Positions 1 through 6,776 of a stretch of DNA of 6,824 nucleotides are shown here, in pieces (the first letter of the stretch is position 1; each line of letters begins with the position of its first letter). This stretch comes from CG1-02-35-72 sp036170135 (GTDB lineage Bacteria > Bacteroidota > Bacteroidia > Flavobacteriales > Flavobacteriaceae): positions 1 through 6,824 of the forward strand of contig JAVHOP010000136.1 of assembly GCA_036170135.1 (NCBI GenBank), written 5' to 3'. Made by a program: the position numbers and the translations under genes. The notes under the pieces are model-generated. The model made no database searches. It was not told where the DNA came from and saw nothing but the letters and a program-made list of their open reading frames with translations.

Positions 1-31
1 CCCAGACTGAATGAACGTATTTAATCATCAT
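1..31 (-). CDS. possible start of a further minus-strand gene, cut by the window edge
   Basis: An ATG at 31-29 (or the adjacent ATG at 28-26) opens a frame that runs to the window edge without a stop and reads MMIKYVHSVW. A basic residue followed by hydrophobic ones would suit a membrane or secreted protein, but ten residues cannot identify a family. Support comes from a promoter-like sequence at 52-80 and from the strong terminator at 101-127, which implies that a new transcription unit could start here. The alternative is the 3' end of a convergent plus-strand gene, because one plus frame reads PRLNERI and stops at 22-24. I slightly prefer the minus-strand start. Confidence 0.35.
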   Translation of the reverse strand, partial: MMIKYVHSVW

Positions 32-51
32 ATTGTTTTTGATTTTGGGGT

Positions 52-80
52 TAAAGATAAATAAAAAACTCAAGTCTCAA
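52..80 (-). promoter_or_regulatory. candidate Bacteroidetes-type promoter for the gene at the left edge
   Basis: Reading the minus strand, TTG (80-78) is followed by 18 bases and then TATCTTTA (59-52). This differs from the Bacteroidetes -7 consensus TAnnTTTG only in the last base, and the spacing to the -33-like TTG fits. Transcription would start near position 46, about 15 bases before the candidate ATG at 31. The call rests on consensus matching in AT-rich DNA, where chance matches are common. Confidence 0.3.
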
Positions 81-100
81 AAAAGGTGGGTTGTTAAAAT

Positions 101-127
101 AAAAAAACCACGCCAAAGCGTGGTTTT
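101..127 (-). terminator. strong intrinsic terminator of the TonB-dependent receptor gene
   Basis: A perfect 10-bp stem, aaaaccacgc (104-113) with gcgtggtttt (118-127), closes a 4-base loop. On the minus strand the stem is followed by a run of seven T including the stem end, then ATTTT. The GC-rich stem core with a U-tract is the classic rho-independent form. It lies 22 bases past the receptor stop codon. On the plus strand the stem ends in four T followed by AATAAT, so weak termination in that direction is also possible. Confidence 0.9.
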
Positions 128-149
128 AATAATATTGAACTAAAATTTA

Positions 150-2825
150 TTAGAAGTTAAATTTAACAGAAGCATTCCATGTTCTACCAAATCCCCAATA
201 AACTCTATTTTTAGTGTTAATACCCATAAAAGTTTCATCACCTGCTTTAGCAAATATGTTAGTTTGAGATTCTGACATGTATAAATCATTCATTAAATTG
301 TTTACATTAAGTCTAAAATCGATAGAATTAACGTCGCTTTTTAATTTAAATTTATAAGATATACCAGCGTCAACTAAGCTATAACCAGGTAATTGAAGTG
401 AGCCTTGATTATCGGCTTTACTAAATGAACCTGCATCAATAGCAGCATAAAGTCTGCCATAATAACTTTGGCTAACATCAAATTTAACACCGTTGTTGAA
501 ACTGTACTTTAACATTAATCTTACAGTAGTTTGCGCAGCATCACCAACTCTAACTTTATCTAAATAAAAGGTTGTGCCTGATTGACCAACAACATTATTA
601 TTGCCATCATATTCAGTACCGTTTACGTTCCCTTTATATTGCCAGTCACCATAAGAATACATCCCTTTAAGTTCTAAATTACCGGCTTTCATATTACCTT
701 CAAATTCTACACCTCGGTGAACTTCATTAATACCATTAAAATCTATATAACCATCTTGACCAGTAATGCTTTTTCTAAAAAAACGATCTTTCCAAGAAGT
801 ATTGTATAAGTTAATTTTAACATTATATTTTTCGGTAGTATAAGCATAACCGAATTCTAAACCAACAACTTTTTCGTTAGTTAAATTAGGAGTTACAACG
901 TTAGTTGAAAAGCTTTGATAAACTGAACTCCAAAGTGGTTGTTTAGAATAATAACCAACATTACCGAAAATATTGTTATGCTCATCAATGTTATAATTTA
1001 AACCACCTTTAATATTACCTCCTTTAATTGCTTTCCAGCTAGAAGCTTGTTGGGTGCCATTAAAATCACCTAAATTAAAATAGTCAACACGTTGAAAAGA
1101 TTGGTTAGAGGCACCTGCTTGTACAAACATAGAAGTTTTTTCAGTTTTATATTCAACTTGACCGAATAAACCTAACCAGCGCGCACCACCATCATTGTAA
1201 TACTCAATTTTTTGTTGATTGGTAATGTTTTGGAAAGGATTCCAACTTGGTGTTGGATCCACAAAACTTGTAATAGGTCTGTTTGGATTATTTTTGTCTT
1301 TATTATCAACATAACCTGTAGCGCCTAATAAATCACTAACCACTCTGTAGTGAATGCCTTTATAGGTTCTCGCATCAATTCCTAAATCCCAACTTAAATT
1401 TTCGTTTACATCTTTATGGTAGTTAGAAATAATACCATACCAGTTATGAGAATTCATAGAAGATCTGAGAGATAAACCATTAGTATTGTCGTTAATTGTA
1501 CTTGTTCTATCTGCGCCAAAATCAGCTACATGACCACCTGAATTCCATTTTACGATATCATCCATACGGTAATGTCCGTTAGAATCTTTTAATCTGTAAT
1601 CGTAATCTCTAATGTTGTTCACATCGCCAATAGGACCTGAACCACCACCACGACCCCAAGAACCATAAACTACAGTTCCTAAAGTTGAGTTGTCACCTAA
1701 TTTCCAATCCCAGTTTAAAGACATCACAGGTTTGTGATAGAAGTTTCTTCTAAAGCTAAACTCTTTTCCGTTTAAAGAACCGTATGCATCATTAAATTTG
1801 CGGTTTGGTTCACCGGCGATACCATAGTCTTGAGATCTCCAGATTTCGATTGCTCTAGAATTTTGATGATGCCATTGAGGTGCACCAGTAAAAGTAAACA
1901 TTAAAGAGTGTTTATCGTTTAATTCTTGACCTAAACCAATAAAATAGTTATGCCCTTCGAAAGCAGTTCCTTGAATATAGCCATCTCCGGTTGTTCTACT
2001 TAATACAAAAGAAGCAGAGAATCCGTTATTCATTAATCCAGTTGAATATGAAGCAACATATTTTTGGTAATTATCATTACCCATAGTTGTTGTTACAGCG
2101 CCACCTTCTTTTTGATCAGAGGTTCTTGTAATAACGTTTATTGTACCACCAACTGAAGAAATAGCCAATTTAGAAGATCCTAAACCGCGTTGTACTTGGA
2201 TGGCAGAAGTCACATCAGACAAACCTGCCCAGTTACTCCAATATACCCATCCGTTTTCCATATCATTTACTGGCATACCATTAATTAAAACAGCGGTGTT
2301 TTTTTGATCAAAACCACGAATGTTAACACGTGAATCACCAAAGCCCCCACCAGATTTAGTAGCATAAACAGAAGGTGTTGAATTTAAAAGTTCAGGAAAT
2401 TCTTGAGAACCTAATCTTTCTTGAATTTCGACAGCTCTAATTGTTGATACGGCAACAGGCGTTTGTCTGTCTTTAGCAATATCGATAACGCTTGTAATAA
2501 CTATTTCATCTAAATTTTCTGAATTAGCTACCAGTGTAATTGTGCCTAAATCTTTTGAGCCATTAGCCACGCTAAAAGACACGTTTTTAGTAGTATAACC
2601 TAAATAAGATACTTCTAAAGTGCCTTTTGCAGTTTTTACATCTAGTGTAAATTTTCCGTCAAAATTGGTTGTGGTTCCTACCGAAGTCCCTTTAACAATA
2701 ACGCTTGCGCCTGGCAATACGCCATTGTTATCTTTAACTACTCCGGTAAGTTTACCTTGAGAGAACATTGCTGTTGTGCCTAACATAATGATAGCAACAA
2801 ACAGCCATTTAGTAATTTTTTTCAT
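150..2825 (-). CDS. TonB-dependent outer-membrane receptor with carboxypeptidase-regulatory-like N-terminal domain
   Basis: An outer-membrane active transporter that would import a ligand with energy from the TonB-ExbB-ExbD complex. Residues 1-22 are a Sec signal peptide (MKKITKW, then a hydrophobic stretch, ending near AMFSQ). Residues ~25-100 form a CarboxypepD_reg-like beta-sandwich (GVVKDNNGVLPGASVIVKGT, then FDGKFTLDV). A TonB-box-like stretch LDEIVITS lies at 105-112. The plug spans ~119-234, with INGMPVNDMENGWVYWSNW at 181-199 and GGTINVITR at 226-234. The rest is a beta-barrel ending in aromatic Phe891. The length (891) is shorter than typical SusC proteins (~1000), and no SusD gene is adjacent, so this is a stand-alone receptor rather than a Sus-type glycan importer. 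The substrate cannot be read from the sequence. The ATG at 2825 leads directly into the signal peptide. It probably forms its own transcription unit, with 179 bases upstream and a strong terminator downstream. Confidence 0.93.
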   Translation of the reverse strand: MKKITKWLFVAIIMLGTTAMFSQGKLTGVVKDNNGVLPGASVIVKGTSVGTTTNFDGKFTLDVKTAKGTLEVSYLGYTTKNVSFSVANGSKDLGTITLVANSENLDEIVITSVIDIAKDRQTPVAVSTIRAVEIQERLGSQEFPELLNSTPSVYATKSGGGFGDSRVNIRGFDQKNTAVLINGMPVNDMENGWVYWSNWAGLSDVTSAIQVQRGLGSSKLAISSVGGTINVITRTSDQKEGGAVTTTMGNDNYQKYVASYSTGLMNNGFSASFVLSRTTGDGYIQGTAFEGHNYFIGLGQELNDKHSLMFTFTGAPQWHHQNSRAIEIWRSQDYGIAGEPNRKFNDAYGSLNGKEFSFRRNFYHKPVMSLNWDWKLGDNSTLGTVVYGSWGRGGGSGPIGDVNNIRDYDYRLKDSNGHYRMDDIVKWNSGGHVADFGADRTSTINDNTNGLSLRSSMNSHNWYGIISNYHKDVNENLSWDLGIDARTYKGIHYRVVSDLLGATGYVDNKDKNNPNRPITSFVDPTPSWNPFQNITNQQKIEYYNDGGARWLGLFGQVEYKTEKTSMFVQAGASNQSFQRVDYFNLGDFNGTQQASSWKAIKGGNIKGGLNYNIDEHNNIFGNVGYYSKQPLWSSVYQSFSTNVVTPNLTNEKVVGLEFGYAYTTEKYNVKINLYNTSWKDRFFRKSITGQDGYIDFNGINEVHRGVEFEGNMKAGNLELKGMYSYGDWQYKGNVNGTEYDGNNNVVGQSGTTFYLDKVRVGDAAQTTVRLMLKYSFNNGVKFDVSQSYYGRLYAAIDAGSFSKADNQGSLQLPGYSLVDAGISYKFKLKSDVNSIDFRLNVNNLMNDLYMSESQTNIFAKAGDETFMGINTKNRVYWGFGRTWNASVKFNF

Positions 2826-2858
2826 GTTAAATTTAGTTTAAATTAAGTTGTAAAATTG

Positions 2859-2933
2859 ATACAAAATATCCAAAACAACTTTAGGGAATTGTTAAGGTAT
2901 TTTGGTTAATTTACGCGCTAAAATACAAAATAT
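2859..2933 (-). promoter_or_regulatory. promoter/leader region of the receptor gene with duplicated -7-like element
   Basis: This covers most of the 179-base gap between pgi and the receptor. On the minus strand the 11-mer ATATTTTGTAT occurs twice, at 2933-2923 and 2869-2859. Each copy contains TATTTTG, one base shorter than the Bacteroidetes -7 consensus TAnnTTTG. The upstream copy has a TTG (2951-2949) 16 bases before its TATTTTG, a little close for a -33 element. The downstream copy lies within a 7-bp inverted repeat (aagttgt 2845-2851, acaactt 2875-2881). Either copy could be the promoter. Which one is used, or whether both are, cannot be decided from the sequence. Confidence 0.4.
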
Positions 2934-2951
2934 TTAACACAGCCTTAACAA
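2889..2951. repeat. interrupted inverted repeat upstream of the receptor gene
   Basis: The left arm ttgttaaggtattttg (2889-2904) is matched on the right by caaaata (2926-2932) and ccttaacaa (2943-2951), split by 10 extra bases (2933-2942). The outer 9-bp pair and the inner 7-bp pair are both perfect. The inner right arm overlaps the upstream -7-like copy. It could be an operator for a dimeric regulator or a foldable leader. AT-rich sequence makes chance symmetry fairly likely, but a 9-bp perfect pair next to a 7-bp pair is more than usual. Confidence 0.5.
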
Positions 2952-2957
2952 ATGTTT

Positions 2958-2988
2958 AAAAAAATGTTTCAATTGTTTATTAATTGAA
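2958..2988 (-). terminator. weak candidate terminator after pgi
   Basis: On the minus strand TTCAATT (2988-2982) and AATTGAA (2974-2968) form a 7-bp stem around a 7-base loop. After ACA comes a run of seven T (2964-2958). The hairpin begins 16 bases beyond the pgi stop codon. The stem is mostly A-T pairs, so it would be weak and some read-through into the receptor gene is possible. Confidence 0.4.
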
Positions 2989-3004
2989 TTTTTCCGATAA
3001 ATTC

Positions 3005-4570
3005 TTAATTTTTTAAATAGTTTTTAGCCAATTCTTTACCTAATTCAACACCAAACTGATCAAAACTAAAAATATTCCAAACTACCCCTTGTACAAAGGT
3101 TTTGTGTTCGTATAAGGCGATGAGTTTGCCAAGTGATTTAGGGGTTAGTTTTTCTATTAAAAGCGTGTTTGATGGTCTGTTGCCTTCAAAGGTTTTAAAA
3201 GTTAACAGGCGCTCAATAGATTCTTGTTGGTTTGCTAATTTTAATTCTCTATTTACCTCGGCTGCGGTTTTGCCTCGATATAAGGCTTCGGTTTGCCCAT
3301 AAAAATTAGCCATCAATTTTTGGTGATGCTCGGCATCGCCGTGTAAGGATTGTGTAAAGCCAATGAAATCGGCTGGAATTAATTTGGTACCTTGATGCAC
3401 CAATTGCATAAAAGCGTGTTGGGCATTGGTACCGGTACTGCCCCAAACGATATTACCCGTTTGATAAGTTATGCGCTTTCCGTCTCGGTCAACCGATTTA
3501 CCATTGCTCTCCATCACGGTTTGTTGCAAATACATGGGCAGTAAATCGAGATATTGCGTGTAAGGTAATATCACTTCAGTTTCGGTATTAAAAAAATTAT
3601 TGTACCAAATGCTCGTCATGGCTAAAGCTACTGGCATGTTTCTATTAAAAGGTGTGTTTTTAAAATGCAAATCCATTTGGTAAGCGCCTTCTAAAAATTG
3701 GTCAAAGTGTTTAAAGCCGACCGATAAAGCGATGCTTAGCCCAACGGCACTCCACAACGAATAGCGACCACCAACCCAATCCCACATAGGAAAAATATTA
3801 TCCGACGCTATTCCGAATGCTTTTACAGCTTCTAAATTGGTTGAAACCGCCACAAAATTATGCGCAACATCGGTAACTTGAGCTTGTTTTAAAAACCATT
3901 TTTGAGCCGTTAATGCATTGGTTAAGGTTTCTTGAGTTGTAAAAGTTTTTGAAACAATTACAAAAAGTGTCGTTTCGGGATTGAGATTTTTAAGCGTTTC
4001 GAAAACATGGTCGCCATCAACATTTGAAATAAAGTGGCATTTTAAATGATTTTGGTAAAATTTCAACGCTTCAACGGCCATTTTAGGACCTAAATCTGAA
4101 CCTCCAATACCAATATTAACCACGTCAGTGAAGGCTTTGCCTGTATAACCTTTAATTTTTCCAGCAATAATAGCTTCGGTAAAGGATTTAATTTTCCTTA
4201 AGGTTTTATTTATTTCTAATTTGATGTTTTTGCCTTCTACTAAAATTGGGTTTTTACCTTTATCGCGCAAAGCGGTGTGCAACACAGCTCTTTTTTCGGT
4301 TAAATTGATTTTTTCTCCAGAAAATTGCGCTTCAATAGCTTGTGCTAATCCTGCTTCTTCGGCTAAATTTATTAAAATTTTAAACGTCTCGTCATCAAAT
4401 CTATTTTTAGAAATATCTAATGTAAAATCATCAAATTTTAAAGTATAGTCGGCTTTACGATTGGGATTGTGCTTAAACAAATCACACATGTTGACTTGTT
4501 TAGTAGCTTTATATTTTGCTTGCAACAAAGCCCAGGCATTGGTAGTTGTTGGATTTATATTTTTAAGCAT
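3005..4570 (-). CDS. pgi: glucose-6-phosphate isomerase
   Basis: A cytoplasmic enzyme that interconverts glucose 6-phosphate and fructose 6-phosphate in glycolysis and gluconeogenesis. The sequence aligns with the E. coli-type PGI family throughout: INPTTTNAW at the N-terminus, SGEKINLTEKRAVLH (84-98), the glycine-rich GIGGSDLGP (154-162), the phosphate-binding SKTFTTQET (207-215), signature 1 DWVGGRYSLWSAVG (264-277) and signature 2 around SFDQFGVELGK (502-512). By family knowledge the catalytic residues are Arg269, Glu354 (MESNGK), His385 (GTNAQHAF) and Lys512; all are present. The protein ends nine residues after Lys512, at 521 residues against 549 in E. coli, so the C-terminal tail of the longer enzymes (HDSSTNGLINRYKAW in E. 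coli) is missing. The ATG at 4570 lies 8 bases after the M23 stop codon, which indicates co-transcription and perhaps translational coupling. No clear Shine-Dalgarno sequence is present. Confidence 0.98.
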   Translation of the reverse strand: MLKNINPTTTNAWALLQAKYKATKQVNMCDLFKHNPNRKADYTLKFDDFTLDISKNRFDDETFKILINLAEEAGLAQAIEAQFSGEKINLTEKRAVLHTALRDKGKNPILVEGKNIKLEINKTLRKIKSFTEAIIAGKIKGYTGKAFTDVVNIGIGGSDLGPKMAVEALKFYQNHLKCHFISNVDGDHVFETLKNLNPETTLFVIVSKTFTTQETLTNALTAQKWFLKQAQVTDVAHNFVAVSTNLEAVKAFGIASDNIFPMWDWVGGRYSLWSAVGLSIALSVGFKHFDQFLEGAYQMDLHFKNTPFNRNMPVALAMTSIWYNNFFNTETEVILPYTQYLDLLPMYLQQTVMESNGKSVDRDGKRITYQTGNIVWGSTGTNAQHAFMQLVHQGTKLIPADFIGFTQSLHGDAEHHQKLMANFYGQTEALYRGKTAAEVNRELKLANQQESIERLLTFKTFEGNRPSNTLLIEKLTPKSLGKLIALYEHKTFVQGVVWNIFSFDQFGVELGKELAKNYLKN

Positions 4571-4578
4571 CGTGCTTT

Positions 4579-5796
4579 TTATTTTGTGTATTTTATTGCG
4601 TCTAGCTGTACTTTTAGCGGCTTAATCTGTTCTAAAAATCGTGGTTTTTCCGATTTTTTTATAGGTTCAGAGCTCGGCATTTTTTCTCTTAACGGATTGA
4701 CTTGTCGTCCATTTTTCCAAAAGCGATAACACACATGCGGTCCTGAAGCGTGCCCAGTGCTACCCACATAGCCAATCACATCGCCTTGCTTTACAAAAGA
4801 GCCAATATTAACACCCGATTTAAATTTGTTCATATGCAAATATTGCGTTTCGTAAGTGCTATTATGCCTAATTTTAATATAATTGCCATTTCCACTCGTA
4901 TAACCTTTTTTAGACACTTTGCCATTTGCAGTAGCCATAATTGGCGTATTGGTTGGTGCTGCAAAATCGGTTCCTAGGTGTGGTTGAATTCTTCCGTAAT
5001 AGCTAATAAAACGTCGCAAATTGTATTTTGAAGAAATCCGGCTGAATTTTAATGGCGCTTTTAAAAATGCGCGCCTTAAATTTTTTGTATCCTGATCGAA
5101 GTAATCTACGCGACCTTTTATGCTATCTTCTACAAAGGAAAAGGCATAAAAAGACTCCTTATTATGTTCAAAAAGCGTGGCTTTAATCGCTCCAATACCC
5201 GCAAAAACCGTATCGTTTACAAACTTTTCTTCATAAATAATTTTGAATTTATCATTTTTTTGAAGTCTAAAAAAGTCAATTGTCCAAGCATAAATTTCGG
5301 ATAAATTATTGACAATAAGATAGTTTAAACCCTGACCATCAATAGCTTCGGAAAGCGAAGAACTAATAACACCCGACGCGGTTTTAACAACCGTTTTAAC
5401 TTCTTTTTGGGCGTGATAGGCTTTTATGGAGTCTCTAAATTTAAAAACTACATAATTTATTTGATCTTGTTGGTAAATAAAAGCAACCCCTGCATCGAGG
5501 GAATCTTTTGATTTTAAAATTACATAAGGATTCCCAACCCGCAGATTTCTAATATCGAATACTTTTTTAGTTTTACTTACAATTTCATATACTTTAGCTG
5601 ATGGAACGTGTGCTTTATCTAATATGCTCCCAAAATTTTCGCCTTTGTGGATGGTGTCTCTTATGTAATTGTAATTATTAAAAGTGAATCCAAATTCATT
5701 GATAATTTTTTCTGGGGCTTGTCTTTTTAGATTTTTGTCTTTATTATGGCAACTTACTAGTACTATTAATAAAATAATTGATAAGATTTGTTTCAT
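4579..5796 (-). CDS. M23-family peptidoglycan DD-endopeptidase lipoprotein (MepM-like)
   Basis: A probable zinc-dependent hydrolase that cuts peptide crosslinks in peptidoglycan. The N-terminus is a lipoprotein signal with lipobox LVSC, giving lipidated Cys16. Residues ~45-95 (DTIHKGENFGSILDKAHV onward) resemble the LysM/OapA-like N-terminal domain of MepM-type enzymes. A middle domain covers ~100-245 and the M23 (LytM) domain ~250-370. Catalytic-site residues by family alignment are His273 and Asp277 (HLGTD), His321 (YLHM) and His354 (GPHVCYRFW). The expected second zinc-ligand His of the HxH motif is Cys356. The block from FSRISSKYNLRR to NGRQVNPL follows MepM closely (GPHLHYEVW, QQAVNPL), so the family assignment is firm. 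Activity is likely but depends on Cys acting as a zinc ligand. The ATG at 5796 leads directly into the lipoprotein signal. The gene ends 8 bases before pgi, so the two form an operon. Confidence 0.93.
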   Translation of the reverse strand: MKQILSIILLIVLVSCHNKDKNLKRQAPEKIINEFGFTFNNYNYIRDTIHKGENFGSILDKAHVPSAKVYEIVSKTKKVFDIRNLRVGNPYVILKSKDSLDAGVAFIYQQDQINYVVFKFRDSIKAYHAQKEVKTVVKTASGVISSSLSEAIDGQGLNYLIVNNLSEIYAWTIDFFRLQKNDKFKIIYEEKFVNDTVFAGIGAIKATLFEHNKESFYAFSFVEDSIKGRVDYFDQDTKNLRRAFLKAPLKFSRISSKYNLRRFISYYGRIQPHLGTDFAAPTNTPIMATANGKVSKKGYTSGNGNYIKIRHNSTYETQYLHMNKFKSGVNIGSFVKQGDVIGYVGSTGHASGPHVCYRFWKNGRQVNPLREKMPSSEPIKKSEKPRFLEQIKPLKVQLDAIKYTK

Positions 5797-5895
5797 AAAA
5801 AATATTCATTTTTGTAATAGGACGCTTTATAACTATCGCAAGAAATTCACCTATCGTTATTATTGTTTGTTCTGTATTTACCTGATTTTTAATTA

Positions 5896-5928
5896 CAAAT
5901 TAAATCTTGATGTAAAACGACAAAAATA
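5896..5928 (-). promoter_or_regulatory. candidate promoter in the 143-base gap before the M23 gene
   Basis: Two overlapping readings exist on the minus strand. TATTTTTG (5928-5921) matches TAnnTTTG exactly but has no TTG at the proper distance upstream. Alternatively TTG (5923-5921), 17 bases, then TTAATTTG (5903-5896) gives a two-part promoter with one mismatch in the -7 box. The resulting leader would be roughly 90-120 bases. I see no convincing terminator in this gap, so read-through from the DUF3108 gene is equally possible. The rest of the gap shows only AT-rich sequence. Confidence 0.35.
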
Positions 5929-5939
5929 CTCATTTCACC

Positions 5940-6737
5940 TTAATTTTTTACTGCTGATTTGTTAAAAATGATTGGGAATCCATTTGATAATCCTTTAAAA
6001 TATTCTAATTCGGCATTTAAAGAGCCAACCATTAAATTGGCTTTAACTTTTATTGGGATTTTATTTTCATCGTCAGAAACCCAAACAACCACGCTATTTT
6101 GATCTTTAAAAACCCGTCCCGATTCAACAAATGGTTTAAATATTAATGTTTTAATTTTTCCAAATTTAGTATTGATGATTTCCCTACCCAAAAACCTTAA
6201 TTTAAAATTGTTGAGTTGATTGTCATAAAACAAATCAACTGTAATTTCTTGACCTATTTTAAGGTTTGATAAATTGGTATTTCTTATAAAATACATCGAT
6301 GAAATCATGTCTTGAATCCCTTTAGTAACGTCAAAAGACTTCTCGGTATTGTGCTTGTAATCTACTACTTTAACACGACCCTTATTTTGATTAATAAAAA
6401 CATCGTGCAAAATTTTATAACCGCCTTCATCTACGCGCCTTTTAGAAAAATAAGGATATAGCGTGTTTTTATCTACAACCGATTGGTATTTATCTTCTAC
6501 TTTAAAAAAGAATTTTGTAACACCAATTGTCCAGCCGGTTCCATCAATTAAAAAACTAGTTTTCCCTTGATATACAGTGTCTCTAACCTCTAAAGTTGTG
6601 AATCCTGCATTTACAAAGCCGTATCTCAATTTGTATTTAAGCCATTCACCAGAATTAAAAGCACCAATATTATTTTGAGCATTTCCAATTAACACTAATA
6701 GCAAAAAGGATATAAAAAGGGCTTGTTTTAGTTTCAA
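5940..6737 (-). CDS. exported DUF3108 domain protein with TTG start
   Basis: A secreted protein of unknown function; DUF3108 proteins have no settled role. Residues 1-21 form a Sec signal peptide (MKLKQ, then FISFLLLVLIG, with likely cleavage near GNAQ), so the mature protein is periplasmic or outer-membrane associated. The mature part starts with the family-like pattern FNSGEWLKYKLRYGFVNAGFTTLEV (27-51) and continues as alternating hydrophobic and charged strands to residue 265, as expected for a beta-rich fold; the length fits the family. There is no lipobox or membrane helix beyond the signal. The start is TTG at 6737: an in-frame TGA lies eight codons upstream and no ATG falls between, while the next in-frame ATG lies far inside the domain. 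Only a TTG (or a rarer ATT further up) keeps the signal peptide. The neighbour downstream is the M23 endopeptidase, so a part in envelope upkeep is plausible but is inference. Confidence 0.85.
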   Translation of the reverse strand: MKLKQALFISFLLLVLIGNAQNNIGAFNSGEWLKYKLRYGFVNAGFTTLEVRDTVYQGKTSFLIDGTGWTIGVTKFFFKVEDKYQSVVDKNTLYPYFSKRRVDEGGYKILHDVFINQNKGRVKVVDYKHNTEKSFDVTKGIQDMISSMYFIRNTNLSNLKIGQEITVDLFYDNQLNNFKLRFLGREIINTKFGKIKTLIFKPFVESGRVFKDQNSVVVWVSDDENKIPIKVKANLMVGSLNAELEYFKGLSNGFPIIFNKSAVKN

Positions 6738-6763
6738 ATCGGCTTTTAAAATTTTTCAGATTA

Positions 6764-6771
6764 CAAATATA
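6764..6771 (-). promoter_or_regulatory. -7 element of a probable promoter for the DUF3108 gene
   Basis: TATATTTG on the minus strand is an exact match to the Bacteroidetes -7 consensus TAnnTTTG, ending 27 bases before the TTG start codon at 6737. This would give a leader of about 20 bases. No TTG is seen at the -33 spacing, where the terminator stem lies instead, so the promoter may be weak or depend on other contacts. Confidence 0.45.
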
Positions 6772-6776
6772 AATAA

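Noticed and set aside
150..2825. SusC-type glycan importer
   Set aside because: The protein is shorter than usual SusC proteins and no SusD gene adjoins it; the downstream side ends in a strong terminator.
2826..3004. Riboswitch (for example cobalamin or TPP) upstream of the TonB-dependent receptor
   Set aside because: The region is too AT-rich and short, and I see none of the conserved boxes of those riboswitches; the symmetry fits protein operators or chance better.
3102..3302. Open plus-strand frame of 66 codons within pgi
   Set aside because: It lies fully antisense to a well-supported pgi, has no recognisable domain, and its composition is what the reverse of a coding frame gives.
4221..4977. 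Three further plus-strand open frames (4221-4448, 4469-4729, 4750-4977)
   Set aside because: All are antisense to pgi or the M23 gene, with no promoter, start context or family resemblance.
5746..5809. Short minus-strand frame of 21 codons starting 13 bases before the M23 start codon, out of frame with it
   Set aside because: It could be a regulatory upstream ORF, but it overlaps the M23 gene's first codons and has no initiation signal; an ATG by chance in AT-rich DNA is more likely.
5884..5906. Imperfect hairpin (gatttttaatt with aattaaatc) after the DUF3108 gene
   Set aside because: It has no G-C core, contains a two-base bulge and lacks a proper U-tract on the minus strand, so I do not call it a terminator.
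5684..5965. Plus-strand open frame of 93 codons across the M23-DUF3108 gap
   Set aside because: It overlaps the start of one gene and the end of the other on the opposite strand. Its Phe/Ile/Tyr/Cys/Leu-rich product is typical of translated AT-rich noncoding DNA.
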